64,000 nucleotides of DNA from Gramella sp. Hel_I_59 (GTDB lineage: Bacteria; Bacteroidota; Bacteroidia; Flavobacteriales; Flavobacteriaceae). Where the stretch lies: assembly GCF_006714895.1 (NCBI RefSeq), contig NZ_VFME01000001.1, positions 62,001 to 126,000 on the forward strand. The letters are read 5' to 3'. The translations under genes and the position numbers were made by a program. Below the pieces are notes generated by a model. That model did not search any database, had not been told where the DNA came from, and saw only the letters and a program-made list of their open reading frames with translations. Positions 34,012-43,770 of this stretch are shown piece by piece. The stretch's first letter is position 1; every line of letters starts with the position of its first letter.

Positions 34012-35139
34012 ATGAAAAAATTGTTATCAATCTCAGGTATATTCGTCCTGATTTTAGTCCTGGCGGGCTGCGGGAATGAAGGAGAATCACAAGCCCAGAC
34101 TGCAAAGCCACAGGCAAAGCCATTTCCGGTAACAGAGGTTCCTCAAAGAACACTTACTGGTTATACCACTTATCCCGTTAATATCGAAGGGATCATTAAT
34201 AGTGAGGTTCGCGCAAAGGTTTCCGGATACATTACAGATGTTCTTGTAGATGAAGGACAGGAAGTAAAGAAAGGTCAGTTACTTTTTAAACTTGAAACTC
34301 AATCTCTCAATCAGGATGCAGCGGCGGCGAAAGCGAACGTTAATGCAGCACAGGTAGAGGTAGATAAGCTAAAACCTTTAGTTGAAAAGAACATTATAAG
34401 TAACGTTCAACTGGAAACTGCAAAAGCAAAACTGCAACAGGCGCAGAGTAGCTACAATAGTGTTGCTGCAAATATTGGTTATGCCAATATCAAAAGTCCG
34501 GTAGACGGTTATGTAGGTTCCATAAGACTTCGTGAAGGGGCTTTGGTAAGTCCTACAAGTACTCAACCGTTAACCACCGTAAGTAATATTAGTAAGGTCT
34601 ACGCCTATTTTTCCATGAATGAAACCGAATATCTTGATTTTCTGAAAGAATATGAAGGAGAAAAAGTTCAGGATAAGATCAATAATATGCCGGAGGTAGA
34701 ACTTAAGCTTGCTAACGGAACGACTTATTCTGAAAAAGGTAAGATCGAAACCATCAATTCGCAGGTAAATGAGAATACCGGATCTATATCCTTCAGAGCA
34801 GTTTTTGACAATCCTTCAAGACTTCTTTCCAATGGAAACAGTGGTAAAATTGTAATTCCGAAGACCTATGAAAATGCGTTGATCGTTCCGCAGGAATCCA
34901 CCTTTGAGCGACAGGGAAAAGTACTTGTTTATAAGGTTGGAGCCAGCAATAAAGTAACCAGTTCAACACTGGAAATCATTACAAGCATAGATAATTTATA
35001 TGTAGTGAAATCTGGGGTGAAGCAGGGAGATACGATCGTTGCAAAAGGCCTGGCCAAATTACGACCAGATTCGGAAATTAAGCCTCAAGCAGTCGATTTC
35101 GACAGTGTGGCTAAGCCTATTGAAAAGGTATTCAGATAA
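34012..35139 (+). CDS. RND efflux periplasmic adaptor subunit (MFP)
   Basis: 375-aa membrane-fusion lipoprotein (lipobox LAGC, Cys20). Contains the barrel-sandwich/lipoyl motif (VRAKVSGYITDVLVDEGQEVKKGQLLFKL, residues about 65-95), an alpha-hairpin (100-150) and beta-barrel domains (170-340). Links the inner-membrane pump to the TolC-like channel. It is followed by the pump gene after 22 bases. Confidence 0.93.
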   Translation: MKKLLSISGIFVLILVLAGCGNEGESQAQTAKPQAKPFPVTEVPQRTLTGYTTYPVNIEGIINSEVRAKVSGYITDVLVDEGQEVKKGQLLFKLETQSLNQDAAAAKANVNAAQVEVDKLKPLVEKNIISNVQLETAKAKLQQAQSSYNSVAANIGYANIKSPVDGYVGSIRLREGALVSPTSTQPLTTVSNISKVYAYFSMNETEYLDFLKEYEGEKVQDKINNMPEVELKLANGTTYSEKGKIETINSQVNENTGSISFRAVFDNPSRLLSNGNSGKIVIPKTYENALIVPQESTFERQGKVLVYKVGASNKVTSSTLEIITSIDNLYVVKSGVKQGDTIVAKGLAKLRPDSEIKPQAVDFDSVAKPIEKVFR

Positions 35140-35161
35140 ATTTTCAGGAAAAAGAAACGTT

Positions 35162-38100
35162 ATGCTAAAGACATTTATAGAAAGACCCGTACTCTCTACG
35201 GTGATTTCCATCATTATCGTGATCCTGGGGGTACTTGGTCTTTCCAACCTTCCTATCACGCAATATCCTGACATCGCACCACCAACAATTACCGTGAGCA
35301 CTTCTTATCCAGGTGCCAATGCAGAAACGGTACTGGAAAGTGTGATCATCCCTATTGAAGAACAGATCAACGGTGTGGAAGGAATGACCTATTTAACCTC
35401 AACAGCTACCAATAATGGTACTGCAGAGATCACGGTTTATTTCGATCAACAGGTGGATCCAGACATTGCTGCGGTGAACGTACAGAACAGGGTGGCCCGA
35501 GCAAATCCTCTGTTGCCTGCGGAAGTTAAACAAACCGGGGTCACCACTCAAAAACAACAAACAAGTGCCCTAATGTTCTTTTCTCTTTTTAGTGAGAATA
35601 AGGATTATGACGATACTTTTATTCAGAATTACTTAAAGATCAATGTAATTCCTGAAATCCAAAGGGTAAATGGAGTTGGGAATGTTCAGGTTTTTGGAAG
35701 TAAGGATTACGCAATGCGAATCTGGCTACAACCTGATAAACTCGCAGCATACAACCTTGTTCCAACAGATGTGATCGCTGCTTTAAACGAGCAGAGTTTG
35801 GAAGCAGCTGCCGGTTCTCTGGGTGAGAATGATGGTAAAGCTTTTAACTACACAATTAAATATAGTGGTAGATACAATACTGAAGAGCAATACAGCGATA
35901 TCGTGATCAAGGCTCTTGGAAATGGAGAATTTCTAAGACTAAAAGATATCGCCGAGATCGAACTCGATGCACAGAGTTATAGCGGAAGTTCCATGACTAA
36001 GGGATATCCTGCGGTAAACATGGGTGTTTTCCAAACCAAAGGTTCCAATGCTCGTGATATCATCCTGGAAATCGAAGACCGACTTGCAGAAGTTGAAAAA
36101 GATCTTCCTGAAGGTTTGGAGATCTACGTGCCCTACAATACGAACGAATTTTTAGATGCCTCGATCAATAAGGTAACACATACGCTAATAGAAGCTTTTA
36201 TACTTGTTTTCCTGGTAGTGTTCATATTCTTGCAGGATTTCAGGTCGACCTTGATCCCGGCCATTGCGGTTCCGGTATCTATTATTGGTACTTTTTTCTT
36301 CCTGAACCTTTTTGGATACAGTATCAACTTATTGACCTTGTTTGCGCTGGTGCTGGCCATCGGGATTGTGGTAGATGATGCCATCGTGGTGGTGGAAGCC
36401 GTCCACGCGAAATTGGATGAAGGTGCTAAAAGTGCCAAACAAGCTACTACAACTGCCATGAACGAAATTTCTGGAGCGATCATCTCGATCACGCTGGTTA
36501 TGGCTGCGGTATTTATTCCTGTGACTTTCATCAAGGGACCAACTGGTGTGTTTTACGAGCAATTTGGAATCACGCTAATCGTGGCAATATTCATTTCTGC
36601 AGTAAACGCATTAACCCTGAGCCCGGCTCTTTGTGCATTATTTCTGAAGACTCATGACGAGAAGAAAAATGGAAAGAAAAGTTTTCTTCAGAAGTTCTAT
36701 GATGGGTTTAACCGCGGATTTAATGCGACTATCGAAAGATATGGAAGGTCTCTGAAGTTTCTCTACAAGAACAAATGGGTGACCGCTTTGATCCTGATCC
36801 TCGCGATTGGTGGAATCTGGTGGTCTGCGTCCACAACTCCTTCAGGTTTTGTACCAGATGAAGATCGCGGACTTATATTCGTAAACCTAGAATTACCAGC
36901 AGGTGCTTCCATAGACAGAACCCAGGAAGTTAATGATCTCCTGTATCAGAAAGTGAAAGATATTGAAGGTATTCAGGGAGTTTCAGTAATTGCCGGTAGA
37001 AGTTTAATTAGTGGTGCAGGAAGTAATTATGGACTTGGATTTATTAAACTGGATAACTGGGAAGAACGTGACACCGATGAATTATCTGTTGAAAGCATTA
37101 CAGGAAAGTTGTTCGGTATAGCGGCTACCATCCCGGAAGCAAATATTATTTTCTTTTCACCTCCCAGTATTCCCGGCTTCGGAAATTCATCTGGATTTGA
37201 AGTGAATTTACTGGATAGATCTGGAGCAGGTTTCAATGAGCTCGATGAAGCCAACCAGGAATTTATCAGGAAACTTTCTGAAAGACCTGAAATTCAATAT
37301 GCACAAAGTTCTTTCAATACTAATTATCCTCAATACGAACTGGAATTGAATGTACCCTTAGCTAAAGAAAAAGGCGTTACGGTAAATGAAATTTTCAGTA
37401 CACTTCAGGGATATATTGGAGGGGTTTATGCTGCCGATTTCTCTAAATTCGGAAAACAATACCGGGTTTACGTACAGGCATATCCTGAAGATCGTGCACA
37501 AAAATCTGATCTCAACAAACTTTACGTTCGCACGTCTTCCGGAGAAATGAGTCCTATCACACAGTTTGTGAACCTTAAAAGAGTTTATGGGCCACAATCG
37601 GTAACCCGTTTCAACCTTTTCAACTCAACTAAACTTAGTGGTGCGACCAATCCAGGTTTTAGTTCAGGAGATGCGATTACAGCTATTGAAGAAGTTGCCA
37701 GTACACTTCCTGAAAATTATACTACTGCATACAGTGGTCTGACCCGGGAGGAAGTAAACGCTGGAGATCAAACGACTACGATTTTCCTATTATCTATCGT
37801 GTTCGTTTACTTCTTACTTGCGGCACAATACGAAAGTTATTTACTGCCGTTTTCAGTATTGTTCTCATTACCTCTTGGAGTTTTTGGTGCATATATCACC
37901 ACAAAATTTTCAGGATTGCAGAACAACATCTATTTCCAGATCGCATTGATCATGCTAATAGGTTTACTTGCCAAGAATGCTATTCTAATTGTGGAATTTG
38001 CATTACAACGAAGACGACAGGGAGAATCTATCGTAGACGCAGCCATAGATGGAGCAAAATCCAGGTTAAGGCCAATTCTTATGACTTCTTTTGCCTTTAT

Positions 38101-38293
38101 CCTTGGATTGCTACCGCTTGTGCTTGCTTCAGGAGTTGGTGCCGAAGGTAACCGTTCCATTGGTACCGGTGCTGCCGGAGGACTATTGATCGGGACAATT
38201 CTGGGTGTATTCGTAATTCCTATCCTTTTTATTCTCTTCCAGTGGTTGCAGGAAAAAGTAGGTAAGAAACCCGAAGCTGTTGAAACTAAATAA
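35162..38293 (+). CDS. RND multidrug efflux permease (HAE1 type)
   Basis: 1043 aa from ATG 35162 (MLKTFIERPVLSTVISI), the AcrB-like start; the frame reaches upstream to 35039 inside the adaptor gene, which is spurious. Twelve membrane segments in two halves, periplasmic porter loops, and the proton-relay aspartates in GIVVDDAIVVVEAV. The C-terminal half carries LIGLLAKNAILIVEFA. Exports hydrophobic drugs, dyes or detergents using the proton gradient; real substrates unknown. Confidence 0.95.
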   Translation: MLKTFIERPVLSTVISIIIVILGVLGLSNLPITQYPDIAPPTITVSTSYPGANAETVLESVIIPIEEQINGVEGMTYLTSTATNNGTAEITVYFDQQVDPDIAAVNVQNRVARANPLLPAEVKQTGVTTQKQQTSALMFFSLFSENKDYDDTFIQNYLKINVIPEIQRVNGVGNVQVFGSKDYAMRIWLQPDKLAAYNLVPTDVIAALNEQSLEAAAGSLGENDGKAFNYTIKYSGRYNTEEQYSDIVIKALGNGEFLRLKDIAEIELDAQSYSGSSMTKGYPAVNMGVFQTKGSNARDIILEIEDRLAEVEKDLPEGLEIYVPYNTNEFLDASINKVTHTLIEAFILVFLVVFIFLQDFRSTLIPAIAVPVSIIGTFFFLNLFGYSINLLTLFALVLAIGIVVDDAIVVVEAVHAKLDEGAKSAKQATTTAMNEISGAIISITLVMAAVFIPVTFIKGPTGVFYEQFGITLIVAIFISAVNALTLSPALCALFLKTHDEKKNGKKSFLQKFYDGFNRGFNATIERYGRSLKFLYKNKWVTALILILAIGGIWWSASTTPSGFVPDEDRGLIFVNLELPAGASIDRTQEVNDLLYQKVKDIEGIQGVSVIAGRSLISGAGSNYGLGFIKLDNWEERDTDELSVESITGKLFGIAATIPEANIIFFSPPSIPGFGNSSGFEVNLLDRSGAGFNELDEANQEFIRKLSERPEIQYAQSSFNTNYPQYELELNVPLAKEKGVTVNEIFSTLQGYIGGVYAADFSKFGKQYRVYVQAYPEDRAQKSDLNKLYVRTSSGEMSPITQFVNLKRVYGPQSVTRFNLFNSTKLSGATNPGFSSGDAITAIEEVASTLPENYTTAYSGLTREEVNAGDQTTTIFLLSIVFVYFLLAAQYESYLLPFSVLFSLPLGVFGAYITTKFSGLQNNIYFQIALIMLIGLLAKNAILIVEFALQRRRQGESIVDAAIDGAKSRLRPILMTSFAFILGLLPLVLASGVGAEGNRSIGTGAAGGLLIGTILGVFVIPILFILFQWLQEKVGKKPEAVETK

Positions 38294-38301
38294 GATTGAA
38301 A

Positions 38302-39699
38302 ATGAACGTATTATATAACATGAAATTTGGTCTGGTAGGAGTTGTACTCCTTAGCTTTCAATCGTGTTTTGTTGCTAAAGATTACGAACAACCAGAGGTA
38401 ATTGAAGAAGCGAACTACAGAACCGATGAGATAGATCAGGATAGTTTGAATATGGCCAATGTCTCCTGGAAGGAAATGTTTACAGATCCTATCCTACAGG
38501 ATTATATTTCTAAAGGACTTGAAAATAATATAGATATACGCGTGGCAATGCAACAGATCAATGCTGCCGAAGCTTACGTGAAACAAGGTAAAGCTGGTTA
38601 TCTTCCTACTCTGGGAGCTAATGCCACCTTTACTCACCAGGAACTTTCTCAAAATAGCCAGTTTGGTAGTTTGTTTAGTTCACTGGATCAATATCAGTTA
38701 AGTGCAGATCTGTCCTGGGAAGCAGATATCTGGGGTAAGATTAGAAGTAGAAAACGTGCTTTCGATGCCAGGTATTTGCAAAGTATCGCGGCACATCAGG
38801 CAGTGAAAACCAGGCTGATCTCAGATATAGCTTCAACCTACTATCAATTGCTGACTTTGGACGAGCAGATCGCGATTACTGAAAGAACGGTAGAAACCAG
38901 GGCGAATAGCCTTGAGACTACAAAAGCTCTAAAGGAAGCTGGAACTCTTACTGAAGTTGGAGTGCAGCAAACTGAAGCGCAGCTATACACCGCAAAAGCT
39001 ATCTTGATAGACCTTAGAAATGAAGCAAGATTACTTGAAAATACGCTTTCCATACTACTTGGTGAAGCACCCATGTTAATTGAAAGGTCCAATCTGGACA
39101 TGCAGGAAATCACGACAGATCTTAATATTGGTGTTCCGGTACAATTATTACGTAACCGTCCTGATGTCATTGCTGCGGAATACAATCTGGTAAATGCATT
39201 TGAACTTACCAATGTTGCCAAAAGTAATTTCTATCCTTCGCTTACTTTAAGTGCAACTGGTGGATTACAGGCTTTGGACAAAGGAGATCTTTTTGATCCT
39301 AATTCACTTTTCGCTACCGTCATTGGTGGTTTGGCTCAGCCAATTTTAAACGGAAGAGCCATAAGAACTGAATATGAAGTGTCACAGGCAGAACAGGAAC
39401 AGGCCAGACTTGAATTTAGAAGAGCCATTTTAACGGCAAGCAAGGAAGTATCGGATGCCATGTATTCTTACGAGGCCGCTTCAGAAAAAATAGATGTAAA
39501 ACAGAAAGAATTTAAGGCCTATGATCTTGCCACAGATTATTCTGAAGAATTATTAAATAATGGGCTTGCTAATTACCTTGAAGTTTTAACGGCTCGGCAA
39601 AATGCTCTGAACTCGAGTTTAGATCTTGCGAATGCAAAGTACAATCAATTAAAATCAATTGTCGATCTTTACGAAGCCTTAGGTGGCGGGTGGAATTAA
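38302..39699 (+). CDS. TolC/NodT-family outer membrane efflux channel
   Basis: 465-aa lipoprotein (lipobox SFQSC) of the OEP family with two tandem OEP repeats, each ending in a helical hairpin (IRVAMQQINAAEAYVKQGKAG; PVQLLRNRPDVIAAEYNL). NodT-type. ATG 38302 is preferred to the in-frame TTG at 38296. Third component of the tripartite pump; eight bases after the permease. Confidence 0.93.
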   Translation: MNVLYNMKFGLVGVVLLSFQSCFVAKDYEQPEVIEEANYRTDEIDQDSLNMANVSWKEMFTDPILQDYISKGLENNIDIRVAMQQINAAEAYVKQGKAGYLPTLGANATFTHQELSQNSQFGSLFSSLDQYQLSADLSWEADIWGKIRSRKRAFDARYLQSIAAHQAVKTRLISDIASTYYQLLTLDEQIAITERTVETRANSLETTKALKEAGTLTEVGVQQTEAQLYTAKAILIDLRNEARLLENTLSILLGEAPMLIERSNLDMQEITTDLNIGVPVQLLRNRPDVIAAEYNLVNAFELTNVAKSNFYPSLTLSATGGLQALDKGDLFDPNSLFATVIGGLAQPILNGRAIRTEYEVSQAEQEQARLEFRRAILTASKEVSDAMYSYEAASEKIDVKQKEFKAYDLATDYSEELLNNGLANYLEVLTARQNALNSSLDLANAKYNQLKSIVDLYEALGGGWN

Positions 39700-39706
39700 T
39701 TAAAAT

Positions 39707-39778
39707 TTAGTTTTTTCATAGTTAGTTAGTTGTTGGTTGATAGTGACCTCAGGCTTTAGGGTTTGAGGTCACTTTTTT
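39707..39778 (+). terminator. Efflux operon terminator with GT-rich leader
   Basis: GTGACCTCA (39743-39751) pairs with TGAGGTCAC (39764-39772), followed by six T. The 35 bases before it (AGTTAGTTAGTTGTTGGTTG) are GT-rich and resemble the segment before the minus-strand terminator at 3684, so a processed 3' RNA is conceivable. Confidence 0.8.
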
Positions 39779-39789
39779 AAAATTATTAT

Positions 39790-40650
39790 ATGCTTAGAAA
39801 ATTACAATCCCTTTGTTTTTGTTTGGTGTTTTTGACTTTCTCTTCTTTTACCTATGCTCAGGATACAGAGAAGCCAGAACCAGAAAATGATAGTATTCCC
39901 ACGACCTGGGAACTTTTAAAATATGACGGTGTCAGTGCTTTTGGCGGAATAAAGAACACCTATTCTTCTCCCCTTAGATGGCAAAAAGATGATTTTATTA
40001 CTGCCGGAGCTGTAGTTGCCGGTACCGCTGCCCTTTATATTTTCGATGAAGAGACCAACCAATACTTTATGGATCAAGGAGAAAATGTACCTGAATTAGT
40101 GAAAGATTTCGGTTGGTATTTTGGGAGTCCGCAAAATAATTACGGAATAACTGGTGCGGTTTACCTGGTTGGCTTATTCACTAAGAATGAGAAAATAAGA
40201 CAAACGGGGGTGTTGATGATCTCTGCAGCTACTGCATCTGGGATCATTCAGTCGATTTCCAAAACCGTAGTAGGAAGAGCCAGACCATCAGCTGGTGAAG
40301 GTAAAGGCAGCTTTGATCCTTTCAATAAAGAGGGAAGATACCACTCATTTCCGTCTGGGCATACAATCCTATCCTTTACAACATTTTATGCACTATCCAA
40401 GCAGTTCGATAATCCTTTTGTAAAAGCTGGACTTATAGGAGTTGGAATGGTCTCCCCGGTTTCCAGGCTTTGGTCTGGTGCACACTGGCTGACCGATGTA
40501 GGGCTTAGTCTTGCAATTAGCGTTGCGGTTGTGGACAGTATCGATAAATACCTGAAGAACGAACGTAACTACGGAGTACAGAATCCTAATAAAATAAGCT
40601 GGAAAATGCAGGTAGGACTTGGCCGGGTAGGGATCGTAGGTACTTTTTAA
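39790..40650 (+). CDS. PAP2 superfamily phosphatase
   Basis: 286 aa with signal peptide (to about residue 23). The three PAP2 motifs are visible: KTVVGRARPS, SFPSGHT and SRLWSGAHWLTDV. Membrane-associated phosphatase acting on phosphatidate, undecaprenyl pyrophosphate or similar lipids, active site facing the periplasm. Likely monocistronic. Confidence 0.9.
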   Translation: MLRKLQSLCFCLVFLTFSSFTYAQDTEKPEPENDSIPTTWELLKYDGVSAFGGIKNTYSSPLRWQKDDFITAGAVVAGTAALYIFDEETNQYFMDQGENVPELVKDFGWYFGSPQNNYGITGAVYLVGLFTKNEKIRQTGVLMISAATASGIIQSISKTVVGRARPSAGEGKGSFDPFNKEGRYHSFPSGHTILSFTTFYALSKQFDNPFVKAGLIGVGMVSPVSRLWSGAHWLTDVGLSLAISVAVVDSIDKYLKNERNYGVQNPNKISWKMQVGLGRVGIVGTF

Positions 40651-40702
40651 CCTGCTTTTAAAATAATTCGAACTATAGTTTTCTTAACTTTAAAGGAAAA
40701 AG

Positions 40703-40999
40703 ATGAGAAGTAGTTTTAATGATATTATTTCTGGAGAGACTCCCGTATTAGTAGATTTCTATGCCGACTGGTGTGGACCTTGCAAATCGCTGGCACCAAT
40801 TTTAAAGGAAGTTAAGAATGATCTTGGCGAAGGGGTGAAGATCGTAAAGATCGATGTAGATAAGAACCAGGAATTAGCCTCGAAATATCAGGTTAGAGGT
40901 GTTCCCACTATGATCCTCTTCAAGGATGGGAAACAATTCTGGAGACAGTCAGGCTTATTACCCAAACACGATATTGTAAGTAAGATCAACTCTATTTAA
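40703..40999 (+). CDS. Thioredoxin
   Basis: 98 aa, single thioredoxin domain with active site WCGPC (Cys24, Cys27) and cis-proline loop GVPTM. Cytosolic, no signal peptide. A little shorter than E. coli TrxA at the N-terminus. Convergent with, and overlapping by eight bases, the YciI lipoprotein gene. Confidence 0.93.
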   Translation: MRSSFNDIISGETPVLVDFYADWCGPCKSLAPILKEVKNDLGEGVKIVKIDVDKNQELASKYQVRGVPTMILFKDGKQFWRQSGLLPKHDIVSKINSI

Positions 41000-41495
41000 G
41001 CTTCCCTCCTTTGGCAGCCCACCATGGATGTATTTCAACTTTTAGTCTGCCAGCTTTTACCATGGGATCTAAATTGGCCAGGCTATCTGCTTCGGCTTGA
41101 GTCGCAGTATTAAAAACTACAATTCCACGAAGATCACCATCGTCTCCCATAGGCCCCGTTAAACTGGTATAACCTTCAGTGGCCATGCGCTCCAGATGAG
41201 CCATATGCTTCTTTTGAAGTTCTGCAGCCTCAGTCGAATCCTGGCTTCTGGTAGGTCCGGATTTCAGAAAAACCATATAATATTGCTGCATTAGATATGT
41301 GGTATCTCCTTCTTTGTAACTAAAAGTCTGGTAGCCTTTCTTTTTCAGGTCTTCTTCAATGGACTTCGTACTAACTTCCTTTTCTACGATCGTATCCTCT
41401 TTCACCTCCACAATTTCTTCGGAAGCTTCTTCTTTAGAAGATTGATCGCAGGAAATAAATAGAGACAGGAATGCTGATAAGATGAGATTTTTCAT
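40992..41495 (-). CDS. YciI-like lipoprotein
   Basis: 167 aa: lipobox LFISC (Cys16), a charged linker rich in Glu/Lys to about residue 60, then a YciI/YCII-like domain (about 70-160: YYMVFLKSGPTR, HMAHLERMATEGY, GPMGDDGDLRGIVVFNT, DPMVKAGRLKVEIHPWW). YciI domains are normally cytosolic; a lipidated form is uncommon. Last gene of a three-gene minus-strand operon, overlapping the CYTH gene by four bases (ATGA). Confidence 0.82.
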   Translation of the reverse strand: MKNLILSAFLSLFISCDQSSKEEASEEIVEVKEDTIVEKEVSTKSIEEDLKKKGYQTFSYKEGDTTYLMQQYYMVFLKSGPTRSQDSTEAAELQKKHMAHLERMATEGYTSLTGPMGDDGDLRGIVVFNTATQAEADSLANLDPMVKAGRLKVEIHPWWAAKGGKLK

Positions 41496-41965
41496 TTTTC
41501 CCAGTTTTTATATGGATTAAGAGTAAGCTGTGAATTGTAATATTGATTTTGACCGGTCACTTCCTCACCCAACCATTCAGGTTTCAGGAAACGTTCGTGC
41601 TCTGAATTTAATTCCACTTCTGCAATACTAAGACCTTGATTATCTCCCAGAAATTCGTCTACTTCAAATACATGCTGTCCCACAGGCACGAGGTAGCGAT
41701 ATTTTTCGATCTTCCCTGGTTCACATAGCTTGAGTAGTTGCTGAGCTTCGTCAACTGGTATTTCCTTCTCCCACTCGAAACGGGAAACTCCACTTTCAGA
41801 GCTTTTGCCCTTAATGGTCATAAAAGCTTTATCAGCCTGGATACGTATCCTGATTGTTCGTTCCGGATGCGTATTTAGATAAGCCTGGATAAATAAGGTT
41901 TTACTACTCGCTTCTTTTTTATATGCTTCTGAAGTGATCAGGAACTTTCTTTCAATTTCTATCAT
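41492..41965 (-). CDS. CYTH domain protein (triphosphate tunnel metalloenzyme)
   Basis: 157 aa. The N-terminal EIERKF is the CYTH ExExK signature; later strands RTIRIRIQADKAFMTIKG and FEVDEFLG also fit. Related proteins hydrolyse inorganic triphosphate or make cyclic nucleotides; short bacterial ones like this are mainly tripolyphosphatases. Overlaps both neighbours by four bases. Confidence 0.9.
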   Translation of the reverse strand: MIEIERKFLITSEAYKKEASSKTLFIQAYLNTHPERTIRIRIQADKAFMTIKGKSSESGVSRFEWEKEIPVDEAQQLLKLCEPGKIEKYRYLVPVGQHVFEVDEFLGDNQGLSIAEVELNSEHERFLKPEWLGEEVTGQNQYYNSQLTLNPYKNWEK

Positions 41966-42633
41966 TCTGAAGAGTTGCTTAAAGTCTTGATTTTATCAGA
42001 TTCAATTCTTCCGCTTTTATAGGGATGGTTTGCCAGATATTGCATTGCATTCGCGATCTCCTCTGGTTCAATACTCCGATATTTTTTGAATCCGCCAATA
42101 AGCAAATGATTACCAAGTTTCATCAAATTAATAAATATGGATTCCATCAGCCTGTTCTCTGCCCTGTCACCGGCAATTAAAGATGGCTGCAGTATATAAG
42201 TATTTGAGATCTTTTGTTCCAGTACAGCACCTTCCATTTCACCTTTCACTTTATTGTAAAAGATATTACTATTCTCGTCTGCTCCCAAAGCTGAAATTAC
42301 CATGAAAGTGCCAATATTATTCCTTTTGGCCAGTTTCGCAGCAGTTGCTGGAATACCAAAATCAATTTGTCGATACAATTCCTTATCGGGAGTTTTACTT
42401 TTCGTAGTTCCTATGCAGCAGAAGACTTCATCTCCGGTGAATAGTTCCTGAATCTTTTCAAGTTCAAAAAGATCTATGAGATATTCCTCGATCTTCTCAC
42501 TTTTTTGAGATACATGATTTCTTCCAAAAACCTTGATCTTTCTATAACGATCATCCTTTATTAATTTATCTAAAAGAATTCCACCAGTGAGACCGGTAGC
42601 ACCAAGAATGATCGCTGTTTTCGCCTGTTCCAT
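41962..42633 (-). CDS. NAD(P)-binding atypical SDR (HTATIP2-like)
   Basis: 223 aa with the dinucleotide motif GATGLTGG at 11-18 and the atypical-SDR features CCIGTTKSKTPDKELYRQID and LQPSLIAGDR. Catalysis unknown; may be a quinone or nucleotide-binding oxidoreductase. First gene of the operon with the CYTH and YciI genes, divergent from dinB. Confidence 0.82.
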   Translation of the reverse strand: MEQAKTAIILGATGLTGGILLDKLIKDDRYRKIKVFGRNHVSQKSEKIEEYLIDLFELEKIQELFTGDEVFCCIGTTKSKTPDKELYRQIDFGIPATAAKLAKRNNIGTFMVISALGADENSNIFYNKVKGEMEGAVLEQKISNTYILQPSLIAGDRAENRLMESIFINLMKLGNHLLIGGFKKYRSIEPEEIANAMQYLANHPYKSGRIESDKIKTLSNSSE

Positions 42634-42666
42634 TGCTGTAGCTATTAATTAGACTAAGATATTACT

Positions 42667-42674
42667 TAAATTTA
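42667..42674 (+). promoter_or_regulatory. dinB -7 box, possibly leaderless
   Basis: TAAATTTA (one mismatch to the consensus) with TTA 19 bases upstream. Five bases after it is 42679, the GTG of dinB. No LexA-type palindrome is visible nearby. Confidence 0.35.
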
Positions 42675-42678
42675 CAAG

Positions 42679-43770
42679 GTGGAAAAACTTCGCAAAATTA
42701 TCCATGTAGATATGGATGCCTTCTATGCTTCAGTAGAGCAACTGGATAACCCGGATCTTCGGGGAAAGCCGGTCGCCGTAGGTGGTAGCTCGCAACGCGG
42801 AGTTGTAAGTGCAGCTAGTTACGAAGCACGAAAGTTTGGTGTGCGCAGCGCGATGAGTAGTGTAATGGCTAAAAGAAACTGTCCTGATCTCATCTTCGTA
42901 AAATCGAATTTTGAGAGATACCGTGAAATTTCAGCACAGATCAGGGAGATCTTTTATGAGTATACAGACCTGGTCGAGCCATTATCTCTGGATGAAGCAT
43001 ATCTTGATGTTACCGAGAATAAAAAAGGCCTGATGAGTGCGACTCTTATCGCTAAAAAGATTAGAGACCAGATCAAGGAAAAGACTGGTTTGAACGCTTC
43101 CGCAGGAATTTCCGTCAATAAATTCATCGCCAAGGTTGCCAGTGACATTAATAAACCAAACGGACAAAAAACCGTACCACCGGAAGAAGTTTTAGAGTTC
43201 CTGGAAGAGCTGGACATTAGAAAATTCTACGGTGTTGGAAAAGTAACTGCGGAAAAAATGTATCGGCTGGGGATTTTCAGCGGAAAAAACCTCAAGTCTA
43301 AGACGGAAGAATACCTGAGTGAACATTTCGGAAAGAGTGGCAGGCACTTTTATAAGGTTGTTCGAGGAATTCACCATAGTGAAGTAAAACCTCATAGAAC
43401 CCGCAAATCGCTTGGTGCTGAAAGAACCTTTAATGAGAATATCTCTTCTGAAATATTTATGCTCGAAAAACTTCAGAATATTGCTGAAGAAATAGAACGC
43501 AGACTGAAAAGATCTGATGTCGCTGGGAAAACGATCACTTTGAAGATCAAATACAGTGATTTTACCCAACAAACAAGAAGCAAGACGATTAGCTACTATA
43601 TTTCCAGTAAAGACCTCATTCTCGAAATCGCCAAAGAATTGTTATATCAGGAGAAAATGAAGAATTCGGTTCGATTACTGGGAATATCACTGTCCAACTT
43701 AAACACTGAAAAGGCGGATACGAAAGAAGAAGAAAAGGAAATCCTCGTCCAATTGAAATTTAAATTTTAA
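42679..43770 (+). CDS. dinB: DNA polymerase IV (Y family)
   Basis: 363-aa translesion polymerase. Catalytic Asp11 (DMDAFYASVE) and Asp105-Glu106 (SLDEAYLDV); helix-hairpin-helix GVGKVTAEKMYRLGI near 192-206; little-finger domain after about 240. The end QLKFKF may be a degenerate clamp-binding motif. GTG start is chosen because no ATG precedes the conserved IIHVDMD. Overlaps the next gene by one base. Confidence 0.94.
   Translation: MEKLRKIIHVDMDAFYASVEQLDNPDLRGKPVAVGGSSQRGVVSAASYEARKFGVRSAMSSVMAKRNCPDLIFVKSNFERYREISAQIREIFYEYTDLVEPLSLDEAYLDVTENKKGLMSATLIAKKIRDQIKEKTGLNASAGISVNKFIAKVASDINKPNGQKTVPPEEVLEFLEELDIRKFYGVGKVTAEKMYRLGIFSGKNLKSKTEEYLSEHFGKSGRHFYKVVRGIHHSEVKPHRTRKSLGAERTFNENISSEIFMLEKLQNIAEEIERRLKRSDVAGKTITLKIKYSDFTQQTRSKTISYYISSKDLILEIAKELLYQEKMKNSVRLLGISLSNLNTEKADTKEEEKEILVQLKFKF

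Noticed and set aside
35039..35161. Upstream extension of the RND permease frame into the adaptor gene
   Set aside because: The 41 extra residues do not fit AcrB-type N-termini and overlap the adaptor coding region; MLKTFIERPV is the family start.
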